Shown here: positions 1 through 7,422 of the stretch, piece after piece
Layout of the letters: each line of letters opens with the position of its first letter
Numbering within the stretch: the first letter of the stretch is position 1
Source of the DNA: an uncultured bacterium
GTDB taxonomy: Bacteria > Bacteroidota > Rhodothermia > Rhodothermales > Rubricoccaceae
Length of the DNA stretch: 64,000 nucleotides
NCBI GenBank assembly: GCA_947493945.1
Contig: CANLSR010000006.1
Location: 1 to 64,000 of the forward strand
Direction of reading: 5' to 3'
Notes under the pieces: generated by a model
What the model was told of the DNA's origin: nothing
The model's input: only the letters and a program-made list of their open reading frames with translations
Database searches by the model: none
Program-made: the position numbers and the translations under genes

Positions 1-129
1 CCGGGGGACAACACGCAGTTCACGGTCGACCTCATCCAGCCGGTGGCGATGGAGGAGGGGCTCCGGTTCGCGATCCGCGAGGGGGGCCGGACGGTCGGCG
101 CCGGCGTCGTCTCCAAGATCCTCGACTGA
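1..129 (+). CDS. tuf: Elongation factor Tu, C-terminal end (truncated by window edge)
   Basis: Only the last 42 codons are present, in frame from base 1. They encode the end of EF-Tu domain 3, with the near-universal run [19 protein letters not shown], and stop at TGA 127-129. EF-Tu is the cytosolic GTPase that delivers aminoacyl-tRNA to the ribosome. The downstream order tRNA-Trp, secE, nusG is the classic bacterial arrangement and supports the call. A short hairpin (144-162) follows the stop. The 5' part lies outside the window. Confidence 0.96.
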   Translation, partial: PGDNTQFTVDLIQPVAMEEGLRFAIREGGRTVGAGVVSKILD

Positions 130-143
130 TCCGGCCCGGGGCC

Positions 144-162
144 GCTGGCGGGCGCCGCCAGC
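144..162 (+). terminator. Hairpin after tuf, made of the GCTGGCGG repeat
   Basis: GCTGGCGG (144-151) and CCGCCAGC (155-162) form an 8-bp stem with a 3-nt loop, 15 nt after the tuf stop. There is no T-run, so it is either a weak or Rho-assisted terminator or simply a paired copy of the dispersed repeat. Confidence 0.55.
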
Positions 163-204
163 CGGTCTCCACCGACGATTCTGAACCGCGCCCGGTGCGG
201 TTCG

Positions 205-212
205 TAGATTGG
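205..212 (+). promoter_or_regulatory. Candidate -7 promoter element before tRNA-Trp
   Basis: TAGATTGG resembles the Bacteroidota -7 box TAnnTTTG and lies about 40 nt upstream of the tRNA-Trp 5' end. It could drive tRNA-Trp-secE-nusG independently of tuf. I see no clear TTTG -33 element. Confidence 0.45.
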
Positions 213-253
213 ACGACCGCCGGTGCCTCTCGGGGTGCCGGCGGTCACGCTTC

Positions 254-326
254 ACGGGCGTGGCGCAATTGGTAGCGCATCGGTCTCCAAAACCGACGGT
301 TGCAGGTTCGAGTCCTGCCGCCCGTG
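254..326 (+). tRNA. trnW: tRNA-Trp (CCA anticodon)
   Basis: A complete 73-nt cloverleaf can be folded by eye. The acceptor stem is ACGGGCG/CGCCCGT (254-260 with 319-325), with discriminator G326 as expected for tRNA-Trp. The D stem is GCGC/GCGC, and the anticodon stem is 280-284 with 292-296. The loop is CTCCAAA with anticodon CCA at 287-289, and the T stem is GCAGG/CCTGC. CCA is not encoded. Its place between tuf and secE is the usual one in bacteria. Confidence 0.97.
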
Positions 327-357
327 CTCTGGCCTCCCGAACCAACCTCCACACGAC

Positions 358-570
358 ATGGCGACCCAGACCCAGACGGCCCCCGGCGGCGCGGCCGGCA
401 ACTACCTCGTGGAGGTCCGCAAGGAGATGCGGAAGGTCAACTGGCCCAAGCGCAAGGAGCTGATCAGCAACACCGTCCTGACGCTGGTCTCGGCGCTGGT
501 GATCTCGCTGTTCATCTTCGGCGCCGACCAGGTCATCAGCTGGGCGCTCCGGCTGATCTACCAAAGCTAG
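358..570 (+). CDS. secE: Preprotein translocase subunit SecE
   Basis: A 70-residue single-pass inner-membrane protein of the SecYEG channel. The conserved amphipathic segment VRKEMRKVNWPKRKELI (about residues 20-36) is followed by one hydrophobic helix (about 40-62), which is the minimal SecE form found in most bacteria other than Enterobacteria. I chose ATG 358 because the reading frame upstream runs into the tRNA. It lies 36 nt before nusG and is probably cotranscribed with it. There is no obvious Shine-Dalgarno site. Confidence 0.93.
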   Translation: MATQTQTAPGGAAGNYLVEVRKEMRKVNWPKRKELISNTVLTLVSALVISLFIFGADQVISWALRLIYQS

Positions 571-606
571 ACCGACCTCCCCCCACGCGCGCCTCCTCCC
601 GATCCT

Positions 607-1155
607 ATGCCCGCCGTCCGCAAGTCGATTCGCAAGTGGTACGTCCTCCGGACGTTCTCCGGCCACGAGAAGAAGGTCAAGGAATACCTCGAGGGCGAAG
701 TCGAGCGGCTGGGCTACGAGGACAAGCTGACCCAGGTCGTGATCCCGACCGAGACGGTCTTCGAGATGCGCGCCGGCAAAAAGAAAACGCGCGAGAAGAC
801 GTCGTTCCCGGGCTACATCCTGCTCGAAGCGCTGGTGGACCCCTACCTCCAGGAGGTCATCTCCGGCGCCCCGTCCACCATCGGGTTCTTGGGCGCCAAC
901 GGCGAGCCCGTCCCGCTCCGGCCCGACGAGGTCAACCGGATCCTGGGCATGATGGACGAGGAGAAGGGCGAGCAGCCCGAGATCCCGTTCAAGACCGGCG
1001 ACCCGGTCAAGGTGGTCGACGGCCCGTTCAACACGTTCACCGGGTTCGTGGAGGAGGTCTACCCCGACAAGATGAAGGTGCGCGTGATGGTCTCCATCTT
1101 CGGCCGCAAGACGCCGCTGGAGCTGGACTACCTCCAGGTCGAGCACGAGGGCTAG
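607..1155 (+). CDS. nusG: Transcription termination/antitermination factor NusG
   Basis: 182 residues, the normal length. The N-terminal NGN domain begins with the typical KWYVLRTFSGHEKKVKEYL, which contacts RNA polymerase. The C-terminal KOW domain contains FKTGDPVKVVDGPFNTFTG (from about residue 127), which binds Rho or ribosomal protein S10. NusG couples transcription to translation and modulates pausing. secE lies directly upstream as usual. The genes that normally follow (rplK-rplA-rplJ-rplL-rpoBC) are absent here and surE follows instead. Confidence 0.96.
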   Translation: MPAVRKSIRKWYVLRTFSGHEKKVKEYLEGEVERLGYEDKLTQVVIPTETVFEMRAGKKKTREKTSFPGYILLEALVDPYLQEVISGAPSTIGFLGANGEPVPLRPDEVNRILGMMDEEKGEQPEIPFKTGDPVKVVDGPFNTFTGFVEEVYPDKMKVRVMVSIFGRKTPLELDYLQVEHEG

Positions 1156-1167
1156 CGCGCGGGTCCG

Positions 1168-1186
1168 GCGCTGGCCGAGCCAGCGC
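1168..1186 (+). terminator. Hairpin after nusG
   Basis: GCGCTGGC (1168-1175) and GCCAGCGC (1179-1186) form a perfect 8-bp stem with a 3-nt loop, 13 nt after the nusG stop and without a T-tract. A plausible end of the secE-nusG transcript. Confidence 0.5.
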
Positions 1187-1371
1187 ACCGTCCGCGCCGC
1201 TGGCGGCTTGGCCGGGCCGCTGCTCGGGTCGGGTCGCCAAGCCAGAGCCCTCCGCCCACGCGGGGCGCCAGCGGGGCGGGTCGTTCCTCACGCAGACGCC
1301 GCTGAACCTCGCGTCGTCTCCGTCCGCCTGGGGCCCGGGCGTGCGATCTTGCGGCCCGCCCCCCCAAGACC

Positions 1372-2184
1372 GTGACCCGCCCCCCCCCCCTCGACGCCCC
1401 GGCCGACCGGCCGCTCATCCTGGTCGCCAACGACGACGGCATCGACGCGGCGGGCATCGCCGCGCTGGCGGCGGCGCTCGACGGGCTGGGGACGGTGGCC
1501 GTCGTGGCGCCGTTCGAGGAGCAGAGCGCGGTCGGCCACGCGATCACCGTGCGCGACCCGATGCGGGTCCACGAGTGGCCGTTCGAGGGGCCGCGCGGGC
1601 CGATGTGGGCGCGCGCCGTGACGGGCACCCCGGCCGACTGCGTCAAGATCGCGGTCCAGAAGCTGCTGCCGCGCCCGCCGGACCTGGTGGTCTCGGGCAT
1701 CAACCACGGCCCCAACACGGCCGTCAACGTGCTGTACTCGGGCACGGTGAGCGCGGCGACCGAGGCCGCGATCCTGGGCGTCCCGTCGCTCGCCGTCTCG
1801 CACGCCGCGTGGCGGCCCGACGACTTCGAGCCGGCCGGCCGCGTCGCCGCCGACCTGGCCGCGCGCGTGCTCGCCGACGGCCTGCCGCCGGGCGTGCTCC
1901 TCAACGTCAACGTCCCCAACCGAGCCCACGACGAGATCCTGGGCGTCCGCGTGACGCGCCAGGCGCGGGCGCGGTGGGAGGAGGAGTTCGAGGAGCGCCG
2001 CGACCCGATGGACCGGCCGTACTACTGGCTCGGCGGCCGGTTCGTGGACCTCGACGGCGGCACCGACACCGACCTGGCGGCGCTCGCCGACGGCTTCGTC
2101 TCCGTGACGCCGCTCCACCTCGACCTGACGGCCTACGACCACCTCGACGCCGTCCGCGCCCTCACCTCCGAGACCCATGTCTGA
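1372..2184 (+). CDS. surE: 5'/3'-nucleotidase SurE
   Basis: 270 residues starting at GTG 1372; no ATG in frame gives a better N-terminus. SurE is a metal-dependent phosphatase acting on nucleoside monophosphates. Diagnostic motifs are [12 protein letters not shown] (the metal-binding DD pair near residue 20) and [20 protein letters not shown] (around residue 105), both typical of the family. The ATGTCTGA overlap joins it to the downstream peroxiredoxin, so the two are translationally coupled. A GATCTTGCGG element about 25 nt upstream resembles one before the deoxynucleoside kinase gene at 46559. Confidence 0.93.
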   Translation: MTRPPPLDAPADRPLILVANDDGIDAAGIAALAAALDGLGTVAVVAPFEEQSAVGHAITVRDPMRVHEWPFEGPRGPMWARAVTGTPADCVKIAVQKLLPRPPDLVVSGINHGPNTAVNVLYSGTVSAATEAAILGVPSLAVSHAAWRPDDFEPAGRVAADLAARVLADGLPPGVLLNVNVPNRAHDEILGVRVTRQARARWEEEFEERRDPMDRPYYWLGGRFVDLDGGTDTDLAALADGFVSVTPLHLDLTAYDHLDAVRALTSETHV

Positions 2185-2653
2185 CATGCCTGCCGCGGGC
2201 GACCGCGCGCCCGACTTTTCCGCCCCCGACCAGACCGGCCGCACCGTCCGGCTGGCGGACTTTGCCGGCCAGACGGTGGCGCTCTACATCTACCCCAAGG
2301 ACGAGACGCCGGGCTGCACCAAGCAGGCGTGCAACCTGCGCGACCACACCGCCAGCCTGGACGCGGCCGGCGTCGCCGTGGTCGGCGTCTCGCCGGACCC
2401 GGTCGAGAGCCACGAGCAGTTCGCGGCGGCCCACGACCTCCCGTTCCCACTGCTGGCCGACCCCGAGCGCGAGATCCTAGAGGCGTACGGCGCCTGGGGC
2501 GAGAAGACGCTCTACGGACGTACGAGCGTCGGCGTCAAGCGGACGACGTTCCTGATCGGGCCGGACGGCGTGGTCCTGCACGTGTTCAAGCGGCCCAAGA
2601 CGGACCGCCACGCCCAGGAGATCCTGGACCGTCTGGAGAAGCTGGCCGTCTAG
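2177..2653 (+). CDS. bcp: Thioredoxin-dependent thiol peroxidase (Bcp/PrxQ)
   Basis: 158 residues, cytosolic, AhpC/TSA fold. The active site [15 protein letters not shown] carries the peroxidatic Cys and a second Cys five residues later, the arrangement of atypical two-Cys Bcp/PrxQ enzymes. These reduce H2O2 and organic hydroperoxides with thioredoxin. The C-terminal strand [14 protein letters not shown] is also characteristic. The start codon overlaps the surE stop by 8 nt, indicating a bicistronic unit. Confidence 0.93.
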   Translation: MSDMPAAGDRAPDFSAPDQTGRTVRLADFAGQTVALYIYPKDETPGCTKQACNLRDHTASLDAAGVAVVGVSPDPVESHEQFAAAHDLPFPLLADPEREILEAYGAWGEKTLYGRTSVGVKRTTFLIGPDGVVLHVFKRPKTDRHAQEILDRLEKLAV

Positions 2654-2748
2654 GCCGGGCTCCGCTAGGTTGACGACCCCCGTGGGCGCCGCGTCTCACG
2701 CTCCCAAGGCCGCGGCCCCATCTCTTTCTCTCCCAACGCATTGTCCCC

Positions 2749-3501
2749 ATGATGGTCGCCGGTAACTGGAAGATGAACCTGGGCTTGGCCGACGCGGTCC
2801 GCCTGGCCTCCGACGTGGCCCGCGAGACGGCCGACGACGCCCGGGCCGTGACCGTGGCCGTGTGCCCGCCGACGATCTGGCTGGAGGCCGTCGCCGAGCG
2901 CGTGCGGACGAGCGGCGTAGCGCTGGGGGCCCAGGACGTCCACCCGGAGGCGTCGGGCGCGTTCACCGGCGAGGTGGCGCCGCCGATGCTCCGCGAGGTC
3001 GGCGCGCGCTACGTGATCGTGGGCCACAGCGAGCGCCGCCAGCTGTTCGGCGAGTCGAGCGCGTTCGTGGCCGAGAAGGCGCGCGCGGTGCTGGCGGCCG
3101 GCATGGCCCCGATCCTGTGCGTCGGCGAGACGCTGGACGAGCGCGAGGGCGGCGACGCCGAGGCCGTGGTCCTGGGCCAACTAGCGGAGTCGCTCGACGG
3201 CGTGGCCCTGGACGACCCGGCCGGGCTGGTGGTGGCCTACGAGCCCGTCTGGGCCATCGGCACTGGACGCACGGCCACGCCCGACCAGGCGCAGACGATG
3301 CACGCCGCGGTCCGCGCCGCGCTGGCGGAGCGGTTCGGCGGGGGCGAAAAGATCGAGATCTTGTACGGCGGCAGCGTCAAGCCGGGCAACGCGGCCGAGC
3401 TGTTCGCCCAGCCCGACCTCGACGGGGCGCTGGTAGGCGGCGCCAGCCTGGACGCCGACGCGTTCGCGGCCATCGTGGCGGCGGCCCGTGCGTCTCTGTA
3501 G
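2749..3501 (+). CDS. tpiA: Triosephosphate isomerase
   Basis: 250 residues, the normal TIM-barrel length. It interconverts dihydroxyacetone phosphate and glyceraldehyde 3-phosphate. Catalytic residues are visible: Lys8 in GNWKMN, His93 in VGHSERR and Glu165 in AYEPVWAIGTG. The phosphate-binding GGSVKPGN motif is near the C-terminus. The frame begins MMVAGNW at ATG 2749. A TAGGTTGA box lies at 2666-2673, about 75 nt upstream. The 3' end overlaps the next gene by 14 nt in another frame. Confidence 0.96.
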   Translation: MMVAGNWKMNLGLADAVRLASDVARETADDARAVTVAVCPPTIWLEAVAERVRTSGVALGAQDVHPEASGAFTGEVAPPMLREVGARYVIVGHSERRQLFGESSAFVAEKARAVLAAGMAPILCVGETLDEREGGDAEAVVLGQLAESLDGVALDDPAGLVVAYEPVWAIGTGRTATPDQAQTMHAAVRAALAERFGGGEKIEILYGGSVKPGNAAELFAQPDLDGALVGGASLDADAFAAIVAAARASL

Positions 3502-4867
3502 CGTCGCGCTTCTGGGCGTCGCGCTGGCGGCGCTGGCCGGCGGCTGCTCAGGGGGCGCGCGTCGCACCGCCGCGCTCGACGCCGCCGCGCTGAGCTACCG
3601 CGCCGATGAGCCGGCGTTCGTGGTCCAGGTCTTGGGCACGGTCCGAGACGGCGGAACCGGCGTGGACGTCTACCTCGGCGTGCCGCGCTCGTCGCTCGCG
3701 TTCCGCCCCGCCGGCGACGCGCTGGAGGCCGTCGCCCGGTGGCGGGTGACGCTGGAACGCGGCGGCGCCGCGGTGGACACTCGGGCCCCCGTCGACACCC
3801 TGCGCGAGGTTTCCGCCGCCGCCGTCCGCCAGCCGGAGCCGGTGTGGCGGCGCGTCCGCATCGACGCGCCGCCGGGCCGCTACCGCGTCCGCGTGGTGCT
3901 GGAGGACCCGACCAGCGAGCGGACGGCCGAGCGCGAGGCCGACGTGGACGTGTTCGCCGTCGACCGCCGGCCGGCGCTGGGCGAGATCCGGCTGGAGAGC
4001 GCGGGCGACGGGGGGGAGGCGACGCCGGTCGACCCCGGCGCGGTCTCGGCCGCCGCCGACTCGCTGCGCGCCGTCGTCCAGGCGACGGCCGTCCCCGACG
4101 GCGCGGCGGCGGCGTTGACGGTCGTCCGGCTACGCGCCGACGCGGCCCCGGCGGCGCCGCCGACGGACGCGGCCCCGGGCTCGCTGGCGCGCCGTGGCGT
4201 GGACCCGTCCCAGGTCGACACCGTCCAGTCGGTCCGCCAGCCCGTGGCGGCCGGCGACGTGCTCGACGTGGGGGTGCCGCTGCCGGGCCTCGTGCCGGGC
4301 GTCTACGTCGTCCGTCTGGACCTGGAGGCGCCCGACGGGACGCCGCTCGACACCGCCGACCGCGTCGTGGTGGTGCGCCGACCGGACTACCCCGCCCTGA
4401 CGCGCCTGGGCGACTTGGCCGAGCCGCTGGTCTACCTCGCCGACCGCCGCGAGGTGGAGCAGATCCTGGGGGCCGAGTCGCCCTCGGCCCGCCGCCGGGC
4501 CTTCGACCGGTTCTGGGGCGAGCGCATGGACGACCGCCGGCTGGCGGCGGCCACCGTGCGGGTGTTCTACGAGCGCGTCGAGCAAGCCAACCGGCTGTTC
4601 GCGACCTACAAGGACGGCTGGAAAACCGACCCGGGCATGATCTACGTCCTGTTCGGCCCGCCCAGCTACGTCGAGCCGAGGGCCGACGGCGAACGCTGGA
4701 CCTACGACGGCGACAGCGGCGCGCCGGCCACCGTGACCTTCGAGCGCACGGCCGGCCGGCCGGGAGGGGCCGGGCCGTTCGGCGTCCTGACGCTGGTCCG
4801 TGACCGCGGGTACGCGGAGGCGTGGGAGCGCGCGCGCTCCCAGTGGCGTAGTGGCGTGGTACCGTAG
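3488..4867 (+). CDS. GWxTD-domain lipoprotein
   Basis: 459 residues from GTG 3488, which lies inside the end of tpiA. The N-terminus MRLCSVALLGVALAALAGGC is a lipoprotein signal with a lipobox Cys at about residue 20. The middle is beta-rich and unrecognised. The C-terminal third contains YKDGWKTDPGMIYVLFGPPS, the signature of the GWxTD domain found mainly in Bacteroidota, Fibrobacterota and relatives, whose function is unknown. It probably sits in the cell envelope. The overlap with tpiA suggests cotranscription, but I see no functional link. Confidence 0.85.
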   Translation: MRLCSVALLGVALAALAGGCSGGARRTAALDAAALSYRADEPAFVVQVLGTVRDGGTGVDVYLGVPRSSLAFRPAGDALEAVARWRVTLERGGAAVDTRAPVDTLREVSAAAVRQPEPVWRRVRIDAPPGRYRVRVVLEDPTSERTAEREADVDVFAVDRRPALGEIRLESAGDGGEATPVDPGAVSAAADSLRAVVQATAVPDGAAAALTVVRLRADAAPAAPPTDAAPGSLARRGVDPSQVDTVQSVRQPVAAGDVLDVGVPLPGLVPGVYVVRLDLEAPDGTPLDTADRVVVVRRPDYPALTRLGDLAEPLVYLADRREVEQILGAESPSARRRAFDRFWGERMDDRRLAAATVRVFYERVEQANRLFATYKDGWKTDPGMIYVLFGPPSYVEPRADGERWTYDGDSGAPATVTFERTAGRPGGAGPFGVLTLVRDRGYAEAWERARSQWRSGVVP

Positions 4868-4925
4868 GTCCGAGAAGGGCCTGAGCGCCGAGGGCACCGA
4901 CCTGCGCGCGCACTGCGCCGTCGTC

Positions 4926-5030
4926 ATGACCGACCCGACGCCCGCCGACACCGCCTGGCGCCGTCCCGGGGCGACTGGCAGGGCACCGACGACACGCTCG
5001 CTGGACCCAGGTCGTCGGCAAGGCCCGGCG
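4926..5030 (+). pseudogene. Decayed remnant of a DUF5996-family gene
   Basis: No single frame is open, but three frames read in turn give pieces of a recognisable protein: MTDPTPADTAW, then DWQGTDDTL, then RWTQVVGKAR. As I recall the DUF5996 family, its N-terminus has the pattern W..TL..WTQ.VGK.R, which these pieces match in order. Two frameshifts separate them, and nothing after about 5030 resembles the rest of the family. I read it as a truncated, frameshifted gene remnant. This is pattern recall, not an alignment. Confidence 0.5.
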
Positions 5031-5136
5031 GGGGGCGCCTGGCCGCAAGGGCTCCTCCGACCGCGCCTTGCGGGCGCCAGCTCGTGGCGCTGGCGGCCCC
5101 GGCCGACCGCTCGCGCCGGCGCGGCCGACCAGATGC

Positions 5137-5175
5137 AAGAGGCCGGCCCAAGCGCGTTGCTCGGGCCGGCCTCTT
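5137..5175 (-). terminator. 13-bp hairpin at the end of the lysozyme-inhibitor gene
   Basis: AAGAGGCCGGCCC (5137-5149) and GGGCCGGCCTCTT (5163-5175) are perfect complements around a 13-nt loop. The structure lies 22 nt beyond the stop of the minus-strand gene ending at 5197. There is no long T-run on either side. It could also stop readthrough from the plus strand. Confidence 0.65.
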
Positions 5176-5196
5176 AAGGCAGGTTGGCGCGTCGGC

Positions 5197-5598
5197 TCAG
5201 GCCGACTGCTCGCACTGCTCGACCAGGTCTCCGGTCGTGTCGTCGCCGTTGTGGCGGAAGAGCGTGCCCTCCGAGCCCGGCCCGCTCCCCTTCGTCCACC
5301 ACTCCAACTCGTCGCCCACGTAGCGGGCGCCGCTGCCCGACACCGCGATGGTCATCGGAAGCGTCTGGCCGTCGTACTCCACGGTGGCCGTGTCGTTCGT
5401 CGGGTAGGAGGCCTGGACCGTCTGCCCGCTCTCGCACTGGTACACGACCTGGGCGGACGGATCGACGGCGGGCTCCGTCGAGACCACGGCCGGCTCGTCA
5501 GCGACGACGGCCGGCTCCGTCGAGACGACCGCGTCGTTCTCGGGCGAGGCGCAGCCGGCGGCAGCGATGGCGAACAAGAGGGGAAGAGAGAAACGCAT
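5197..5598 (-). CDS. MliC-family (c-type lysozyme inhibitor) lipoprotein
   Basis: 133 residues. A signal peptide with lipobox (FAIAAAGC, Cys about 16) is followed by a short repetitive linker in which AVVSTEP occurs twice and AVVADEP once. The C-terminal domain (about 50-133) begins VVYQCESGQTVQASY. It contains the family hallmark SGSGARYVGDELEWWTKG, which in MliC/PliC proteins forms the loop inserted into the lysozyme active site. It is probably outer-membrane anchored and may protect peptidoglycan from host or predator lysozyme. The gene is monocistronic, with a consensus -7 box at 5686-5693. Confidence 0.88.
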   Translation of the reverse strand: MRFSLPLLFAIAAAGCASPENDAVVSTEPAVVADEPAVVSTEPAVDPSAQVVYQCESGQTVQASYPTNDTATVEYDGQTLPMTIAVSGSGARYVGDELEWWTKGSGPGSEGTLFRHNGDDTTGDLVEQCEQSA

Positions 5599-5957
5599 GG
5601 GAATGCTTAGGAAGAGGGAGGTGTGTACGGTAGGCCGATCGGATCCGACCAGCCATGCAAGACATTAAGGATATAACGGCGGTCCCAAATCTAAATTGTG
5701 CTGAGATCTGACGGCCGGGCTCTGTTTCGATAAGGGCCGAGGCACGGCCGGTCCCTGCGCGGAGGCTTGCGGAACAGGACGGCCCTTGCCGCCCGCCACC
5801 GGCTTCGCCAACGCGGAACGTGTCGGCCTCGGACGGGGCCGACGACGAGCGCCAGCGGGGCGGCGGTCGGGCGCCGCCGCATTTTTGCCCGGCCGGCCGG
5901 TGCCCCCGTCGAGGCGTACCCTCCGGTCGCTAGATTCCTACGTCCCCCCGACATCCG
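5599..5957. other. Divergent intergenic region with promoters for both sides
   Basis: A 359-bp gap between the minus-strand MliC gene and the plus-strand nuclease gene. It holds an unusually A+T-rich patch (about 5658-5705) with a perfect -7 consensus on the minus strand, and a TAGATTCC box (5931-5938) 20 nt before the plus-strand start. I see no convincing coding sequence in it. Confidence 0.6.
5686..5693 (-). promoter_or_regulatory. -7 promoter element of the MliC lipoprotein gene
   Basis: On the minus strand this reads TAGATTTG, an exact match to TAnnTTTG, in one of the most A+T-rich patches of the window. It predicts a 5' UTR of roughly 80 nt. Confidence 0.6.
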
Positions 5958-7382
5958 ATGCCTGGACCGCGCGCCCGCCTTCTCGTCAGCGGCGACCTTC
6001 ACCTGGGCCGCTACCCCAGCCGGGTGCCGCCCGGCGACCCCGCGCTGGCGGTCGAGGCCGTCCTGCGCTCGCTCGTCGACCAGGCCATCGAGCGGTCCGT
6101 CGACGCGGTCGTGCTCACGGGCAACCTGGCCGACGAGAGCAACAAGTACTTCGAGGCCTTCGGCATCCTGGAGCGCGCGCTGCACCGCCTGGTCGACGCC
6201 GGGGTCCCGGTCTACGCCGTCGCCGGCGACCACGACCACGACGTGCTCGGCGCCATCGCCGACGCCGTCGGCCCGGGCGTCCGGGTGTTGGGCCGAGGCC
6301 AGGCGTGGGAGGCGGCCACGCTCCACAAGGGCGGCGAGGACCGGGTCCGGCTGGTCGGGTGGTCCTTTGCCGGGCCCCACGTCCACACGTCGCCGCTGGA
6401 CAGCTGGCCCGGCGCCGGGGGCGAGGTCCCGACCGTCGGCGTGCTCCACGGGGACCTGGGGGCGGCGGCCAGCGCCTACGCGCCCGTTGCCCTGGCGGAC
6501 CTGCAGGCGTCGGGCGCCTCGGCCTGGCTGGTCGGCTCCGCCCACGCCTCGCTCGTCGAGGCCGCCGGCGGGCCGCTGGTGCTCGGCCCCGGCCCGCCGC
6601 AGCCGCTCGGCCCGGGCCAGAGCGGCGCGCACGGGGCCTGGATCGTCGAGGTCGCCACCGACGGCACGGCGACCGCGGAGGCGCTGCCCCTCGCGACCGT
6701 CCGCTACGACGCCGTCGCGGTGGACCTGGACGGGACCGCCGACGCCGACGCCATCCGCGAGCGGGTCGTCACGGGCCTGCGCGACTACGCGGCGGCGCTG
6801 CGCGCGGGCTCGCCGGCGCTGCGCCGCGCCGTGGTCCGGCTGACGCTCAAGGGCCGGACGCCGGCCTACCGCGCCGTCGAGGCCGTGATCGGGGAGCTGG
6901 AGGCCGCCGGGGAGACGACCGCCGGCGGCCTGACCGTGACCGTCGACCGCGCCGAGGACCGGGCGCGGCCGGCGCTCGACCTCGCCCGGCTGGCGGAAGG
7001 CAGCGGGCCGGTGGCGACGCTGGCCGGGCTGGCGCAGCGGCTGGAGAGCGGGGCGCCCTCGGCAGGCGACCTGGGGCTGATCCGCAGCGGCGTGGAGGCG
7101 CTCCAGCAGGCCCGGCGGGCGCGCGTGTTCGAGCCGCTGGCCCGACACGGCCGGCTGGAGCCGGACCTCCAGGCCGAGGCCGTGACGCGCCTGCGCCGCC
7201 AGGCCTACCGCCTGCTCGACGAGGCCCTGACCCAGCAGCCCTCGGACCACGCCGTGCCCCAGGACGCGTCTGCGACCGGCCCGCCAGCTGGCGAACGTGA
7301 CGCACCGGGCGGCCCCGGCGCCCTCGACCCTGGGCTGACGGCGTCCGCCAGCCCGCCGACGAACGGCCACACGGACGCTTGA
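5958..7382 (+). CDS. SbcD/YhaO-like metallophosphoesterase (DNA repair exonuclease subunit)
   Basis: 474 residues. The N-terminal calcineurin-like phosphoesterase fold starts at once with motif I, SGDLHLG (Asp13, His15). Motif II reads TGNLADES (Asn56) where the family has GD, and motif III reads AGDHDHD (Asp91) where the family has GNHD. Motif IV is VLHGD (His164). The last motif is VGSAH (Ser194, His196) in place of GHxH. The C-terminal half is a helical capping region. It lies 40 nt before a large SbcC/YhaN-like ATPase, the usual partner. The exchanged metal ligands make its activity uncertain. Confidence 0.82.
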   Translation: MPGPRARLLVSGDLHLGRYPSRVPPGDPALAVEAVLRSLVDQAIERSVDAVVLTGNLADESNKYFEAFGILERALHRLVDAGVPVYAVAGDHDHDVLGAIADAVGPGVRVLGRGQAWEAATLHKGGEDRVRLVGWSFAGPHVHTSPLDSWPGAGGEVPTVGVLHGDLGAAASAYAPVALADLQASGASAWLVGSAHASLVEAAGGPLVLGPGPPQPLGPGQSGAHGAWIVEVATDGTATAEALPLATVRYDAVAVDLDGTADADAIRERVVTGLRDYAAALRAGSPALRRAVVRLTLKGRTPAYRAVEAVIGELEAAGETTAGGLTVTVDRAEDRARPALDLARLAEGSGPVATLAGLAQRLESGAPSAGDLGLIRSGVEALQQARRARVFEPLARHGRLEPDLQAEAVTRLRRQAYRLLDEALTQQPSDHAVPQDASATGPPAGERDAPGGPGALDPGLTASASPPTNGHTDA

Positions 7383-7422
7383 CGGCCGACCGCCGCCACC
7401 GCTCCCGACTCCTCCCCCCGAC

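Noticed and set aside
300..2480. Long plus-strand frame of 726 codons across secE, nusG, surE and bcp
   Set aside because: It runs out of frame through four well-supported genes and has the Arg/Pro/Gly-rich composition typical of shadow frames in very G+C-rich DNA.
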